Shown here piece after piece: positions 53,446-61,545 of a stretch of DNA of 64,000 nucleotides. The first letter of the stretch is position 1; the number at the start of each line of letters is the position of its first letter. The notes beneath the pieces are model-generated. The model was not told the origin of the DNA. It saw only the letters and a list, made by a program, of their open reading frames with translations, and did no database searches. Made by a program: the position numbers and the translations under genes. Source of the DNA: Hyphomonadaceae bacterium UKL13-1 (GTDB lineage: Bacteria > Pseudomonadota > Alphaproteobacteria > Caulobacterales > Aquidulcibacteraceae); the NCBI GenBank assembly GCA_001602435.1, contig CP012156.1:2859898-2923897 (forward strand). Reading direction: 5' to 3'.

Positions 53446-54908
53446 GCGGTAAGATCCTTGTTATTGATGAAGGCACCACCTCCACCCGCGTGATGTTGTT
53501 TGAAGCCGATGGCACCTGCCTCGGCAGCGCGCAGAGACCCTTGACCCAGCATTATCCTGCCCCCGGTCTGGTTGAGCATGATGCCGAAGAAATCTGGACG
53601 CTCACCCTCGCCTGCGCCCAAGAGATGGTGAGCAAGGCCGGTGGCGCTTCGGCCATTGCAGGCATTGGCATCACCAACCAGCGCGAGACCATCGTGTTTT
53701 GGGACAAGACGACGGGCAAGCCCCTGGCCCCGGCCATTGTGTGGCAAGACCGGCGGACCGCTGACATGTGTCAGGCCCTGAAAGAACAAGGCCAAGAAGC
53801 CATTGTGCAGGCCAAGACGGGCCTCTTGCTCGACCCCTATTTCTCTGGCTCCAAGATCGGCTGGGCCTTAAGCAATTGGCCGCAATTGAAGGCAGCGGGC
53901 GACAAGCTCGCGGTTGGCACGATTGAGAGCTATCTCGTCTACCGTTTGACCGGTGGCGCGCATATCTCCGACGCGACCAATGCCTCGCGCACCGCGCTGA
54001 TGGCGATTGGCAGTGCGGGCTGGGACGATGGCCTGTGCGACCTATTCGGTGTGCCGCGCGCCATTCTGCCCCAGATCGTCGATTGCGCCGGACCTCTGGG
54101 CCAGACTTTGCCAGAGCTGTTCGGCGGCGCAATCGCCATTTCGGGCATGGCTGGCGACCAACAAGCGGCAACCATTGGCCAAGCCTGCCTACAGCCCGGC
54201 CAGACCAAAGCGACCTTTGGCACCGGGGCCTTTGTCCTGACCCAGACCGGGCGGACCCTGCCGCAGTCGAAGAACCGATTGCTCGCCACCATTGCCTGGC
54301 AATTAGACGGCGTGCGCCATTATGCCTTGGAAGGCTCGGTCTTCGTGGCCGGAAGCCTGATGCAATGGCTCCGCGACGATTTGGGTCTAATCGAACGAGC
54401 TTCCGACTCTGAAGGTCTGGCCCGCAGCGTGGCAGACAATGGCGGCGTCTATCTCGTCCCTGCCCTATCCGGCCTTGGCGCACCCCATTGGCAACCCCAT
54501 GCCCGTGGGGCCATTCATGGTCTCAGCTTCTCAGCCAAGAAGGCCCATTTGGTCCGCGCAGCCCTCGAAGCCATGGCCCATCAGACGTATGACCTGAAGG
54601 CCGCCTTTGCCGCCGACGGGGCCGATTGGGCCGAGGTCCGTATCGATGGCGGCATGGTTGCCAATGATTGGATGGCGCAAGACTTGGCCGATATTCTGGC
54701 CATCGATGTCGAGCGTCCCCACTTCATCGAGACCACGGCTTTGGGTGCCGCCATGCTGGCCGGGGTTGGCTGTGGCCTCTACGGCTCGCTCGAGGAGGCC
54801 GCAATCATGCGGGGCAAGGTTGAGCGGTTTAACCCCGCTATGGCCAATCCGATCCGGCAGACTCGCCTCAGCGGCTGGGCCGATGCCCTGAAGCGCGTCC
54901 TCGCTTAA
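53442..54908 (+). CDS. glpK: Glycerol kinase
   Basis: FGGY-family kinase phosphorylating glycerol at the 3 position. 488 residues. The adenine and sugar regions read LVIDEGTTSTRVMLFEADG (about 5-23), GIGITNQRETIVFWDKTTGKPL, IVWQDRRTADMC, GTIESYLVYRLTGG with Asp in HISDATNASRT, GDQQAA, FGTGAFVL and IDGGMVANDWMAQ. All catalytic positions seen by eye are present. The ATG overlaps the symporter stop, so the two are one operon. No glpD or glpF is in the window. Confidence 0.93.
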   Translation: MSGKILVIDEGTTSTRVMLFEADGTCLGSAQRPLTQHYPAPGLVEHDAEEIWTLTLACAQEMVSKAGGASAIAGIGITNQRETIVFWDKTTGKPLAPAIVWQDRRTADMCQALKEQGQEAIVQAKTGLLLDPYFSGSKIGWALSNWPQLKAAGDKLAVGTIESYLVYRLTGGAHISDATNASRTALMAIGSAGWDDGLCDLFGVPRAILPQIVDCAGPLGQTLPELFGGAIAISGMAGDQQAATIGQACLQPGQTKATFGTGAFVLTQTGRTLPQSKNRLLATIAWQLDGVRHYALEGSVFVAGSLMQWLRDDLGLIERASDSEGLARSVADNGGVYLVPALSGLGAPHWQPHARGAIHGLSFSAKKAHLVRAALEAMAHQTYDLKAAFAADGADWAEVRIDGGMVANDWMAQDLADILAIDVERPHFIETTALGAAMLAGVGCGLYGSLEEAAIMRGKVERFNPAMANPIRQTRLSGWADALKRVLA

Positions 54909-54927
54909 GTCTCTAGATTCAACGCCC

Positions 54928-55004
54928 TGACAAGCACTCCTGTCATTTTGACAAGGGTGCTTGACATTGTCTCGCCTGTGTGTGACAAGTGTCCTTGTCA
55001 TAAT
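54928..55004. promoter_or_regulatory. Repeated operators TGACA-N8-TGTCA before the XRE cassette
   Basis: Perfect copies at 54928-54945 and 54983-55000 and a third with one mismatch at 54949-54966. The second expands to TGACAAG-N4-CTTGTCA. A CATAAT at 54999-55004 could be a -10 element overlapped by that site. The XRE protein encoded two genes down is the likely binder. Confidence 0.6.
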
Positions 55005-55022
55005 AGCAAGGAAGCCTGACAT

Positions 55023-55745
55023 ATGTCTGCACTTGAAAAACCAAAAGCCATCTTCTCTCCAAAGTGGCTCGTCAGCGTGGGCGCGCTCGCCGTTTGCGGC
55101 GGTGCCTTCGGCTATGTCACGGGCGACTGGTTCGCCGAGCGCTTTCCCCATGGCGGGGGATTTAGCTATTTGGCCGAACAAGGCTACCCACCGCTGACGA
55201 TCATTAGCCTCGTCTTGGGCGGCGTCCTGCTCTTCATCTATGTCTGCTCCGCCATCGTCTACGGGCTCGCCATCGTCAATAAGGGCATCGCCAGCAACCG
55301 AGTCCTCACCGGCGGACTTGGCGGCAACCCATCCTCCCGCAAGGCCTACCCTTATATCTTCGTCTTTTATATCGCTTATGCCGCGGTGTTCGGCATTTTG
55401 ACGCTTTATGCGGCCTCCCCTAATCTTCCGACCAGTTTTGCATGGCCGATGTTCTTGATTGGCCTCGTAAGCAGCATTGCTATGGCTTGGAGCGCGACAA
55501 AACTTTGGTTCATTCTGGACGAATTCTTTCGCACGATTTGGGTGGAAGCTTGCGCTTTAGCCTCCTTTATCATGCTGGTAATCGTCTTAATCGTTGCAAG
55601 TGCGGTCTCGGTTGGCCTTATGCCAGCGGTGACACTCTATTCCGGACTGGTCCTTTACCAACTCATTTACTTGATTACCTACGGCATCGTCGCAGGCGCG
55701 CGTGATCCCAACATGCTCGAGATGGGGGAGCCAGAGGACGCATGA
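55023..55745 (+). CDS. Hypothetical multi-pass membrane protein of an XRE cassette
   Basis: 240 residues with at least six hydrophobic segments: VSVGALAVCGGAFGY, LTIISLVLGGVLLFIYVCSAIVYGLAI, IFVFYIAYAAVFGILTLY, FLIGLVSSIAMAW, LASFIMLVIVLIVASAV and LVLYQLIYLITYGIV. No family name recognised. Its ATGA stop/start overlap with the XRE regulator gene and the operator repeats upstream make it the first gene of a three-gene cassette. AAGGAAG precedes the ATG. Confidence 0.78.
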   Translation: MSALEKPKAIFSPKWLVSVGALAVCGGAFGYVTGDWFAERFPHGGGFSYLAEQGYPPLTIISLVLGGVLLFIYVCSAIVYGLAIVNKGIASNRVLTGGLGGNPSSRKAYPYIFVFYIAYAAVFGILTLYAASPNLPTSFAWPMFLIGLVSSIAMAWSATKLWFILDEFFRTIWVEACALASFIMLVIVLIVASAVSVGLMPAVTLYSGLVLYQLIYLITYGIVAGARDPNMLEMGEPEDA

Positions 55746-55936
55746 AAAACCGTCTCAAAGTTCTCCGTGCCGAGCGGGATTGGTCTCAATCCGATCTGGC
55801 TGATGCGCTCGACGTCTCCCGCCAAACCATCAACGCCTTGGAAACAGGGAAATACGACCCCTCCCTGCCCTTAGCCTTCAAAATTGCGCGTTTATTTGCG
55901 CTGCCGATTGAAGCCATCTTTGAGGACACCCTATGA
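55742..55936 (+). CDS. Small XRE-family HTH regulator
   Basis: 64 residues, essentially only a Cro/CI-type helix-turn-helix: MKNRLKVLRAERDWSQSDLADALDVSRQTINALETGKYDPSLPLAFKIARLFALPIEAIFEDTL. The DALDVSRQTINALETGKYDPSL part is the HTH. Proteins of this size usually dimerise on short palindromes. Start and stop overlap its neighbours as ATGA on both sides, so all three genes are translated together. It probably represses its own operon through the TGACA repeats at 54928-55000. Confidence 0.9.
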   Translation: MKNRLKVLRAERDWSQSDLADALDVSRQTINALETGKYDPSLPLAFKIARLFALPIEAIFEDTL

Positions 55937-56391
55937 ACGACCCCGCCTCCACACCCAAAAAAGCGAAATGGTCGCGACAAGGCAAGATCAATTTCTATAT
56001 CATTGGCTCTCTCCTGCTCGGCGGTGCCGTTGGTTTCTTGTTGCCTTTCAACGAAGCGAACGGACCCAGCCTTCTGGTGGTCGGACTATTGAGCCTCGCC
56101 ACGATCATCGCGGTTGCAGCCACCATTTTCTACACCAAGCTGTTGGATGAGTTGGCCCGCCACACGCACGAGGTTGCGCTCTATTGGTCCTCTGTTGTGT
56201 CCATCGCGATCTGCTTCGTGCCTGCAGCAGCGATCATCGGCTTTCCAAACTTTGAGCTCCCCAGCTTGGAGAGGCTGCTAACTACTAAAACCCATGCTTT
56301 CGCTGCTGGCATGGCCGTGCCCATTTTGATGCTCCTGGTTTTCTATTTCGCGATCTGGACGCATCTTTGGCTCAAACGAAACAGGGCCTGA
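55933..56391 (+). CDS. Hypothetical membrane protein, last gene of the XRE cassette
   Basis: 152 residues with four hydrophobic segments: FYIIGSLLLGGAVGFLLPF, LLVVGLLSLATIIAVAATIFY, LYWSSVVSIAICFVPAAAIIGF and AVPILMLLVFYFAIW. The segment KLLDELARHTHEVALYWSS lies between segments two and three. Same organisation (a small XRE regulator beside membrane proteins) is seen in many bacteria, but the function is not established. ATGA overlap with the XRE gene. Confidence 0.78.
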   Translation: MNDPASTPKKAKWSRQGKINFYIIGSLLLGGAVGFLLPFNEANGPSLLVVGLLSLATIIAVAATIFYTKLLDELARHTHEVALYWSSVVSIAICFVPAAAIIGFPNFELPSLERLLTTKTHAFAAGMAVPILMLLVFYFAIWTHLWLKRNRA

Positions 56392-56455
56392 GCCAGCCCA
56401 CCCGGACTTTGTTTTACCTCCCTCCCAAACCTTAACGCTTACGAGGATCATGATG

Positions 56456-57382
56456 ATGAAAAAGACTCTCTTAGTAGCCCTGTCGGCTTTCAGTTTTGCC
56501 CTGTTCCAAGCCCCATCCGTTCTGGCCCAATCGGCCAAAGCGCCAGCTACCGCACCTGTCAGCCAAAAAGCGACGCCTGCGATGTGGGTCGTGAAGGACC
56601 GAGACACCACCATCTATCTATTTGGCACCTTCCACTTGATGGCCCCCGGCATCGATTGGAACCATGGCAAAGTAAAATCCGCCTTCGAAAGTGCCGACAC
56701 CTTAAAGCTTGAGATTGCCAATATCGAGGCTGAAGCCCCCATTATCGGCAATCTGATGGCCTCTAAGGGCCAATTGCCCGCCGGCCAAACCATTTATGAT
56801 GGCCTAACCGAGGCCCAAAAGACGGCCTTAAGCGCCATCATCGCACAAAGTGGGTTTCCACCCGAAGCCATCCAGCAAATGCGGCCTTGGATGGGCAGTC
56901 TGATCCTGTCGCTTGGCCTCTACCAAAAGCTGGGCCTCGACCCGAACCAAGGCGTCGACAAAACGCTCGACGGTTTGGCACGCGCCGCCAACAAGCCGGT
57001 GGAAGGCTTTGAAACCGGCGCAGAGCAAATTGGCTTTTTTGCCAATCTGACCGACGACCAGCAAAAGGCGATGCTGGTCTCAACCATCGAGGATTGGGAC
57101 CAAGCCACAACCATGCTGAACGACATGATTGATGCCTGGAAGACGGGTAATGCGGACAAACTGGGCGATCTGATGAACACCAGCCTGCGCAGCCAGCCTG
57201 AATTGTCAAAGCTCATTTTGGCCGATCGCAACAAGCGTTGGGCAGATTGGATCGCTACGCGCATGGCCACGCCCGGCACCGTGTTCGTGGCCGTCGGTGC
57301 TGGCCATTTGAGTGGACCAGACAGCGTGCAGGCCTTCTTGAAGCAAAAACGCATCAAGTCCACGCGGGTGAAGACGAAGTAA
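56456..57382 (+). CDS. TraB/GumN family protein
   Basis: About 308 residues with a signal peptide (LLVALSAFSFALFQAPSVLAQ) and the TraB/GumN domain: WVVKDRDTTIYLFGTFHLMAPG at the start with the GTFH motif, and VFVAVGAGHLSGPDSV near the C-terminus, where two His residues resemble a metal-dependent hydrolase core. Likely periplasmic. GAGGA at 56443-56447 favours the third of three tandem ATGs (56456). Substrate unknown. Confidence 0.88.
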   Translation: MKKTLLVALSAFSFALFQAPSVLAQSAKAPATAPVSQKATPAMWVVKDRDTTIYLFGTFHLMAPGIDWNHGKVKSAFESADTLKLEIANIEAEAPIIGNLMASKGQLPAGQTIYDGLTEAQKTALSAIIAQSGFPPEAIQQMRPWMGSLILSLGLYQKLGLDPNQGVDKTLDGLARAANKPVEGFETGAEQIGFFANLTDDQQKAMLVSTIEDWDQATTMLNDMIDAWKTGNADKLGDLMNTSLRSQPELSKLILADRNKRWADWIATRMATPGTVFVAVGAGHLSGPDSVQAFLKQKRIKSTRVKTK

Positions 57383-57403
57383 GCCATTTGCTTCGACCCC
57401 TAT

Positions 57404-57428
57404 GCCCCTCGCCCTCTGGGAGAGGGGC
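57404..57428. repeat. GC-rich palindromic repeat after the GumN gene
   Basis: GCCCCTC (57404-57410) pairs with GAGGGGC (57422-57428). The same CCCTC/GAGGG style occurs again at 58082-58104. It lies 22 bases past the gumN stop and may also end its transcript. Confidence 0.5.
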
Positions 57429-57658
57429 TTGTTATTGCGCGCACTCCAACACCACCATCCCCGCCAAGAAAACCTCGCGAGGGTGCACCATAAAGAGGGG
57501 CCGGGGCGCGTGGTATGCGCCAAATGAGGTGGGCCAGATTAACGGACTGGCCCGGAATACGACGCAAACCGTGCGCCCCGGCTGAAAAGTTCTGTGTGCT
57601 TAGGTGGTTCATGACGCCACGGGTGGTTCAAATTTCCCCCGCCTAGTTCGTAAAGGCC

Positions 57659-57820
57659 TCATCCTAAAAGCTTGCGCTTCCAAAAATACATAAGGCTTCC
57701 CCAAGGCGTCTCAAAGGCATCGCCTAAGTTCTTGACCAAGGGCTTCACACGGCAGTCGGGCTCAAGCACACCGGGCATCAGGACAGCTAATCCCAATGAA
57801 ACACGAGGTCGCCACTTCAA
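57659..57820 (-). CDS. Possible small protein or gene remnant, 39-53 aa
   Basis: A minus-strand frame ending PWGSLMYFWKRKLLG, opening at TTG 57820 or ATG 57778. The residue pattern (VKPLVKNLGDAFETPWGSLMYFWKR) looks protein-like and lies in a stretch without other genes. No ribosome binding site of quality and no family recognised; it may be a remnant or chance. Confidence 0.2.
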   Translation of the reverse strand: MKWRPRVSLGLAVLMPGVLEPDCRVKPLVKNLGDAFETPWGSLMYFWKRKLLG

Positions 57821-57961
57821 CCTCGATTAACCCCGCTTACCATCCCCAACCGATGTCGCCGCTGCAGCAACAACGCCCTCTCGTTGGTGATGGGTATAAA
57901 ATATCTGAGGTTTTGAGAGTGGGGATAAGTATTGTTTTATGCGCTCCCCTCGCCCTTTGGG

Positions 57962-57979
57962 GTCGACCTGTAGGTCGAC
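57962..57979. repeat. Palindrome GTCGACCT-GT-AGGTCGAC
   Basis: Perfect eight-base arms around GT, embedded in a GC-rich stretch (57944-58000) that begins with CCCCTCGCCCTTTGGGG. Part of the repeat-rich spacer 57.4-58.4 kb. Confidence 0.55.
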
Positions 57980-58081
57980 GGGTCGGGGGTGAGGGCTGAC
58001 GGAGGCAAAAGCTTATTGTATTTAGGGATTTAGATTAGCCCTCAGCCCTCAATTATTGCCAGTGTAAGCCCTCACCCCCGT

Positions 58082-58104
58082 CCCCTCTCCCAAGGGGAGA
58101 GGGG
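58082..58104. repeat. REP-like palindrome CCCCTCTCCC/GGGAGAGGGG
   Basis: Ten-base perfect arms around a three-base loop, preceded by CCCTCACCCCCG. This sequence type is a widespread extragenic palindrome in proteobacterial genomes. Confidence 0.65.
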
Positions 58105-58130
58105 AGAGCGGCAGCAGTTGGGACACGCCG

Positions 58131-58165
58131 CTTCCCCGCTCGCGGGGAAGCTGGCCGCAAAGCGG
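58131..58165. repeat. REP-like double palindrome
   Basis: CTTCCCCGC (58131-58139) pairs with GCGGGGAAG (58142-58150), followed by CCGC-N3-GCGG (58155-58165). The pair of hairpins resembles alphaproteobacterial interspersed extragenic repeats. Confidence 0.6.
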
Positions 58166-58402
58166 ACTGAAGGGGTGTTTCCATCTGGATCGTTATCAGC
58201 GGGACAGAAGGATCACCAAAAGGACCGCTCAACACGAGTTGCGCATGCAAACGCTATGACAAGCGCAACTTTTGTTGCGCGCTCCGTTCCCCCCACGATG
58301 TCATCCCCGCCGAAGTGTCAGCGAAGAGCTCCGTGAGTCTGCGGCACAAGTTCCAAGATCGGCTGACGCCATCGGGAAAGACAACATTTGGAATTCTGAA
58401 AC

Positions 58403-59281
58403 TTACCGCGTGGGGACTGGGGTCTCGCCGCGGTAATCATAGAAGCCGCGATCGGTCTTGCGGCCGAGCCAGCCTGCTTCGACATATTTCACCAAAAGCG
58501 GACAGGGGCGATATTTCGTGTCGGCCAAGCCTTCATTGAGGATCTGCATGATCGACAAAATCGTGTCGAGGCCGATGAAGTCAGCCAGTTCCAGCGGGCC
58601 CATGGGGTGATTGGCACCCAAGCGCATCGCTTTATCAATGCCTTCCACCGTGCCAACACCTTCATACAAGGTATAGACGGCTTCATTGATCATCGGGATC
58701 AAGACGCGGTTGACGATAAAAGCGGGGAAATCTTCGGCATTGGTGATGGTCTTGCCCATGGCGGTGACCACTTGGGTGGCCGCTTCATAGGTTTCTTCAT
58801 TGGTAGCGAGGCCACGAATGACTTCCACCAACTTCATCATTGGCACCGGGTTCATAAAGTGCAGGCCGATAAACCGCTCTGGCCGATCGGTGGAAGAGCC
58901 AAGCCGCGTGATGGACAGCGACGAGGTATTTGACGACAAGATCGTATCTGGCCGCACAATGGCACACAGCGACTTGAAGATCGCGCGCTTGACGTCTTCC
59001 TTCTCGCTCGCCGCTTCAATGGCCAGATCGATGGCAGAAAGGTCTTCAATCGCCGTTGTCGTCACGATGCGGGCCATAGCCGGAGCGATTTCGGCATCTT
59101 TTATCAGGCCGCGGGCCGCTTGGCGGGTCAAATTGCGCTCAATCAGGGAGCGACCCATGTCTAGCTTCTCTTGGGAGATGTCATTCAGAAAGACATCATA
59201 TCCTGCCAAAGCCGCTACATGGGCAATGCCATTCCCCATTTGACCCGCGCCAACAACGCCAATTGTTTTGATTTGTGCCAT
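58403..59281 (-). CDS. 3-hydroxybutyryl-CoA dehydrogenase
   Basis: NAD(P)-dependent dehydrogenase of short-chain 3-hydroxyacyl-CoA, used in butyrate/polyhydroxybutyrate metabolism and the ethylmalonyl-CoA pathway. 292 residues. Rossmann motif IGVVGAGQMGNGIAHVAALAGYDVFLND (about 7-34), SSNTSSLSITRLG, GLHFMNPVPMMKLVEVI with the catalytic His, and NRVLIPMINEAV in the C-terminal helical domain. Length and motifs fit the stand-alone Hbd/PaaH type rather than a FadB fusion. Mesaconyl-CoA hydratase elsewhere in the window could act in the same acetate-assimilation route. Confidence 0.93.
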   Translation of the reverse strand: MAQIKTIGVVGAGQMGNGIAHVAALAGYDVFLNDISQEKLDMGRSLIERNLTRQAARGLIKDAEIAPAMARIVTTTAIEDLSAIDLAIEAASEKEDVKRAIFKSLCAIVRPDTILSSNTSSLSITRLGSSTDRPERFIGLHFMNPVPMMKLVEVIRGLATNEETYEAATQVVTAMGKTITNAEDFPAFIVNRVLIPMINEAVYTLYEGVGTVEGIDKAMRLGANHPMGPLELADFIGLDTILSIMQILNEGLADTKYRPCPLLVKYVEAGWLGRKTDRGFYDYRGETPVPTR

Positions 59282-59496
59282 TTGATGGAAAGACCTGCCC
59301 TTTGATATCTAACTGCTTTCTTCGCAGTTGCAGCAAGCTAAGCGCGAGGCGCGATTACGGCAAGCACCTTGTGCTGCAAACCACACACTTCAGCGGCATG
59401 GCCCTTGCAATCTACCCTTCGTAACAGCGTCAGCCGTCCCGTTTCGGATCGATCCGGTGGCATGACGCTTCTGATTTTGACGACCAGGAGGACTAG

Positions 59497-59889
59497 ATGG
59501 CCAATTCAATCGACCTACATGTGGGCCGCCGCTTACGACGTCGCCGTCGTCTGATGGGCATGACCCAGCAGCAATTGGCCGACAGCGTGGGCATTCGCTT
59601 CCAACAGATCCAGAAGTATGAATGTGGTGCCAACCGCATTACCGCGAGCCGCTTGTTTGAACTGGCCGGCGCGCTCTCGATCGCGGTGCAATATTTCTAT
59701 GATGGCTTGGCTACCTTAACCGCTGCTAATGAGCCGCCAGCCAATGATGATGAGATCGGACCTGAAGTTCTGCGTCAGAAAGAAACGCTGGAACTGATCC
59801 GCGCTTATTACCGTCTGGGTGAACGTCCACGTCGCCGCCTTCTGGACCTTGCTAAGGCCCTGAAGGACGACGCCACCGACGCAGCCTAA
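59497..59889 (+). CDS. XRE-family regulator, PraR/PhrR-like
   Basis: 130 residues. HTH at about 9-65 (LHVGRRLRRRRRLMGMTQQQLADSVGIRFQQIQKYECGANRITASRLFELAGAL), followed by an acidic linker and a C-terminal helical segment ETLELIRAYYRLGERPRRRLLDLAKAL. This compact layout is a well-conserved alphaproteobacterial regulator group that includes rhizobial PraR/PhrR. A strong AGGAGG lies at 59486-59491, six bases from the ATG. Targets unknown here. Confidence 0.88.
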   Translation: MANSIDLHVGRRLRRRRRLMGMTQQQLADSVGIRFQQIQKYECGANRITASRLFELAGALSIAVQYFYDGLATLTAANEPPANDDEIGPEVLRQKETLELIRAYYRLGERPRRRLLDLAKALKDDATDAA

Positions 59890-59904
59890 GTGCTTTAGCC
59901 GCTC

Positions 59905-60366
59905 TTATTTCTTCAAGACAGTCGGCCAGTTACGGTTGGCAGCAGCAATGTTGCCAGCCGTATTTTGCTGCCAACGAGTCTGAACTTCCTTGTTATAATT
60001 CAGATAAAGCTTACCGCCGACAATGGCCCAAGCATTGGGGTCGATCCCGGCGGTATAGCCTTGGCTAACGGCCCAGGCGCAATAGCCGCCAAATTGCGGG
60101 GCATAGCGCGCAGGGTTTGCGGCAAAGGCGTCGCGATTTGCAGCGCTGGAGAATTGAAACTCTGCACCTTGATAATTGACCTTGAACTTTGCATTGCCCT
60201 GCACAGGTTTGCCAGCAGTGAAATAAGCCACCGGATCATAGCCCTTGATGGCGACGTTGGAACCAAAGCTGGTCCAGACGGGGGCTTTATCGGCCAGAGC
60301 AGGTCCGGCGATGGCCAGTGGGCTAAGGGCAAGGGCGAAAATCAAAGCAAGTTTAAGGGGTTTCAT
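59905..60366 (-). CDS. YHS domain exported protein
   Basis: 153 residues with a signal peptide (LKLALIFALALSPLAIAGPALA) and a YHS-type domain: VAIKGYDPVAYFTAGKPVQGNAKFKVNYQGAEFQFSSAANRDAFAANPARYAPQFGGYCAWAVSQG. The YDPVAYF and PARYAPQFGGYCA motifs are typical. The domain is thought to bind metal or a cofactor but has no settled role. Gene lies 67 bases upstream-to-downstream from DoxX on the same strand. Confidence 0.88.
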   Translation of the reverse strand: MKPLKLALIFALALSPLAIAGPALADKAPVWTSFGSNVAIKGYDPVAYFTAGKPVQGNAKFKVNYQGAEFQFSSAANRDAFAANPARYAPQFGGYCAWAVSQGYTAGIDPNAWAIVGGKLYLNYNKEVQTRWQQNTAGNIAAANRNWPTVLKK

Positions 60367-60433
60367 GGCGGGAATCCTGTCCGTGAATGAGATGTTTGAT
60401 AGGGGTTTGGCGGGGAAAAACGCGGTGCGTGGA

Positions 60434-60952
60434 TTACATCGCTGCTTGAGTCATAGGGGTGGGCTCTGGGCTCATGGGTGCATCGGCCACAAAGACGCGG
60501 CGCAAATCCCCCAGAAGCCCCAAGATGTCTGGCAAGCGAAGCCCGATCAGTACGACAGAGCCTGTCAGCAAAGTCACAGCTGCAGCAAACAAGCCACCGC
60601 CATCATGGTTCGGGTCAATGCCCAAGGGCGTGAACAAATGGAAGCTGACCGCGCCCGCCATCACCGCAAAGGCAATCATGGCCCCCAGCGCATTTAAACG
60701 CTGCAATCGGGGTAAGAGGCCCACGATCAATAAGGTGGACGCCAACAGCTCTGCCGAACCAATCACATATTGGCTGAAGAGACCGGTGTGAGCAAACAGC
60801 CCCGGCAAACCCAAAGAGCTTGCCCAACCATCCAAGGCCCCGAAAATCACTTGGGTCTTGGGGTGGTCGGTGAATTTATAGCGCAAGCTATCGAGAAAGA
60901 TGGCTGCTCCAAAAACTGAAATGGCCGTAGCCGCAATGTTCCTAAACTTCAT
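60434..60952 (-). CDS. DoxX-like membrane protein
   Basis: About 172 residues with four hydrophobic segments: IAATAISVFGAAIFLDSLRYKFT, GLFSQYVIGSAELLASTLLIVGLLP, ALGAMIAFAVMAGAVSFHLFTPLG and GLFAAAVTLLTGSVVLIGL. The layout and the E-L-L motif in the second segment fit the DoxX family. The ATG at 60952 follows CAGGAGG; the open frame to 61036 is not needed. Divergent from the next membrane protein gene. Confidence 0.8.
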   Translation of the reverse strand: MKFRNIAATAISVFGAAIFLDSLRYKFTDHPKTQVIFGALDGWASSLGLPGLFAHTGLFSQYVIGSAELLASTLLIVGLLPRLQRLNALGAMIAFAVMAGAVSFHLFTPLGIDPNHDGGGLFAAAVTLLTGSVVLIGLRLPDILGLLGDLRRVFVADAPMSPEPTPMTQAAM

Positions 60953-61128
60953 GGCCGTGGCCTCCTGTGGTGTCTTGCAGGAGGATACGGGGGTAGTTTG
61001 GACTTGGTTACACGGGGTGATTATTTCCCAAAGCAATGCGGATTAACTTCGCATCGAGGCTGACTTTCAAGTATAGTCGGTTCTCAATCCCGCCAGACCA
61101 TGGCTTCGCGCTGCACAGGGTGGCCCCC

Positions 61129-61539
61129 ATGATGACGACGATAAAGCCCCTTCATATCCAACGACTAATTGCGCTGCCTTATTTGATCTTGGGTGGATGG
61201 TGCTTGCTGGCACCGCATATGGTGGAGGGGTTGATGATCAATCCGCCGTTTCAGCATTTGAGTACGACCAGTGCGTTGCTGATCGGCTGCTTTGGCGCGC
61301 AGGCGGTTTTGGGCGGGCTTTTCATCTGGTTTAGCCGCTTTAATGCGCAGACCTTCTTGATCTATGCCTTTGCCTTAGTGCCGTTTTTTGTCTTCAATTA
61401 TTGGTTCGTCTTTGAGATCCCCATCTTCAACCGCTGGATGGCGCTCGATCTCGGCTCCAACGCTCTGATGCTTGGCCTCACGCTGTGGGGTTGGCGGATG
61501 ATGCGAGCGGAAGAGGCTTTAAAGGCTTCGGCGAACTAA
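61129..61539 (+). CDS. Hypothetical four-helix membrane protein
   Basis: About 136 residues with four hydrophobic segments: LIALPYLILGGWCLLAP, TSALLIGCFGAQAVLGGLFIWFSRF, FLIYAFALVPFFVFNYWFVF and ALMLGLTLWGWRMM. No family recognised. A tandem ATG at 61129/61132 fits better than the long frame beginning at 61036, whose first 30 residues look non-coding. Divergent from DoxX with about 175 bases between. Confidence 0.7.
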   Translation: MMTTIKPLHIQRLIALPYLILGGWCLLAPHMVEGLMINPPFQHLSTTSALLIGCFGAQAVLGGLFIWFSRFNAQTFLIYAFALVPFFVFNYWFVFEIPIFNRWMALDLGSNALMLGLTLWGWRMMRAEEALKASAN

Positions 61540-61545
61540 GCCCCC

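Larger units (their letters stand above)
57429..58402. other. Gene-poor spacer of about 1 kb
   Basis: Apart from the palindromic repeats and the doubtful small frame at 57659-57820, no coding sequence is supported. Open frames at 57796-57999, 58118-58336 and 58315-58539 run through repeats and look non-coding. No tRNA or RNA gene was recognised. Confidence 0.6.

Noticed and set aside
57796..57999. Open frame of 67 codons in the gene-poor spacer
   Set aside because: Runs into a palindromic repeat and has no ribosome binding site.
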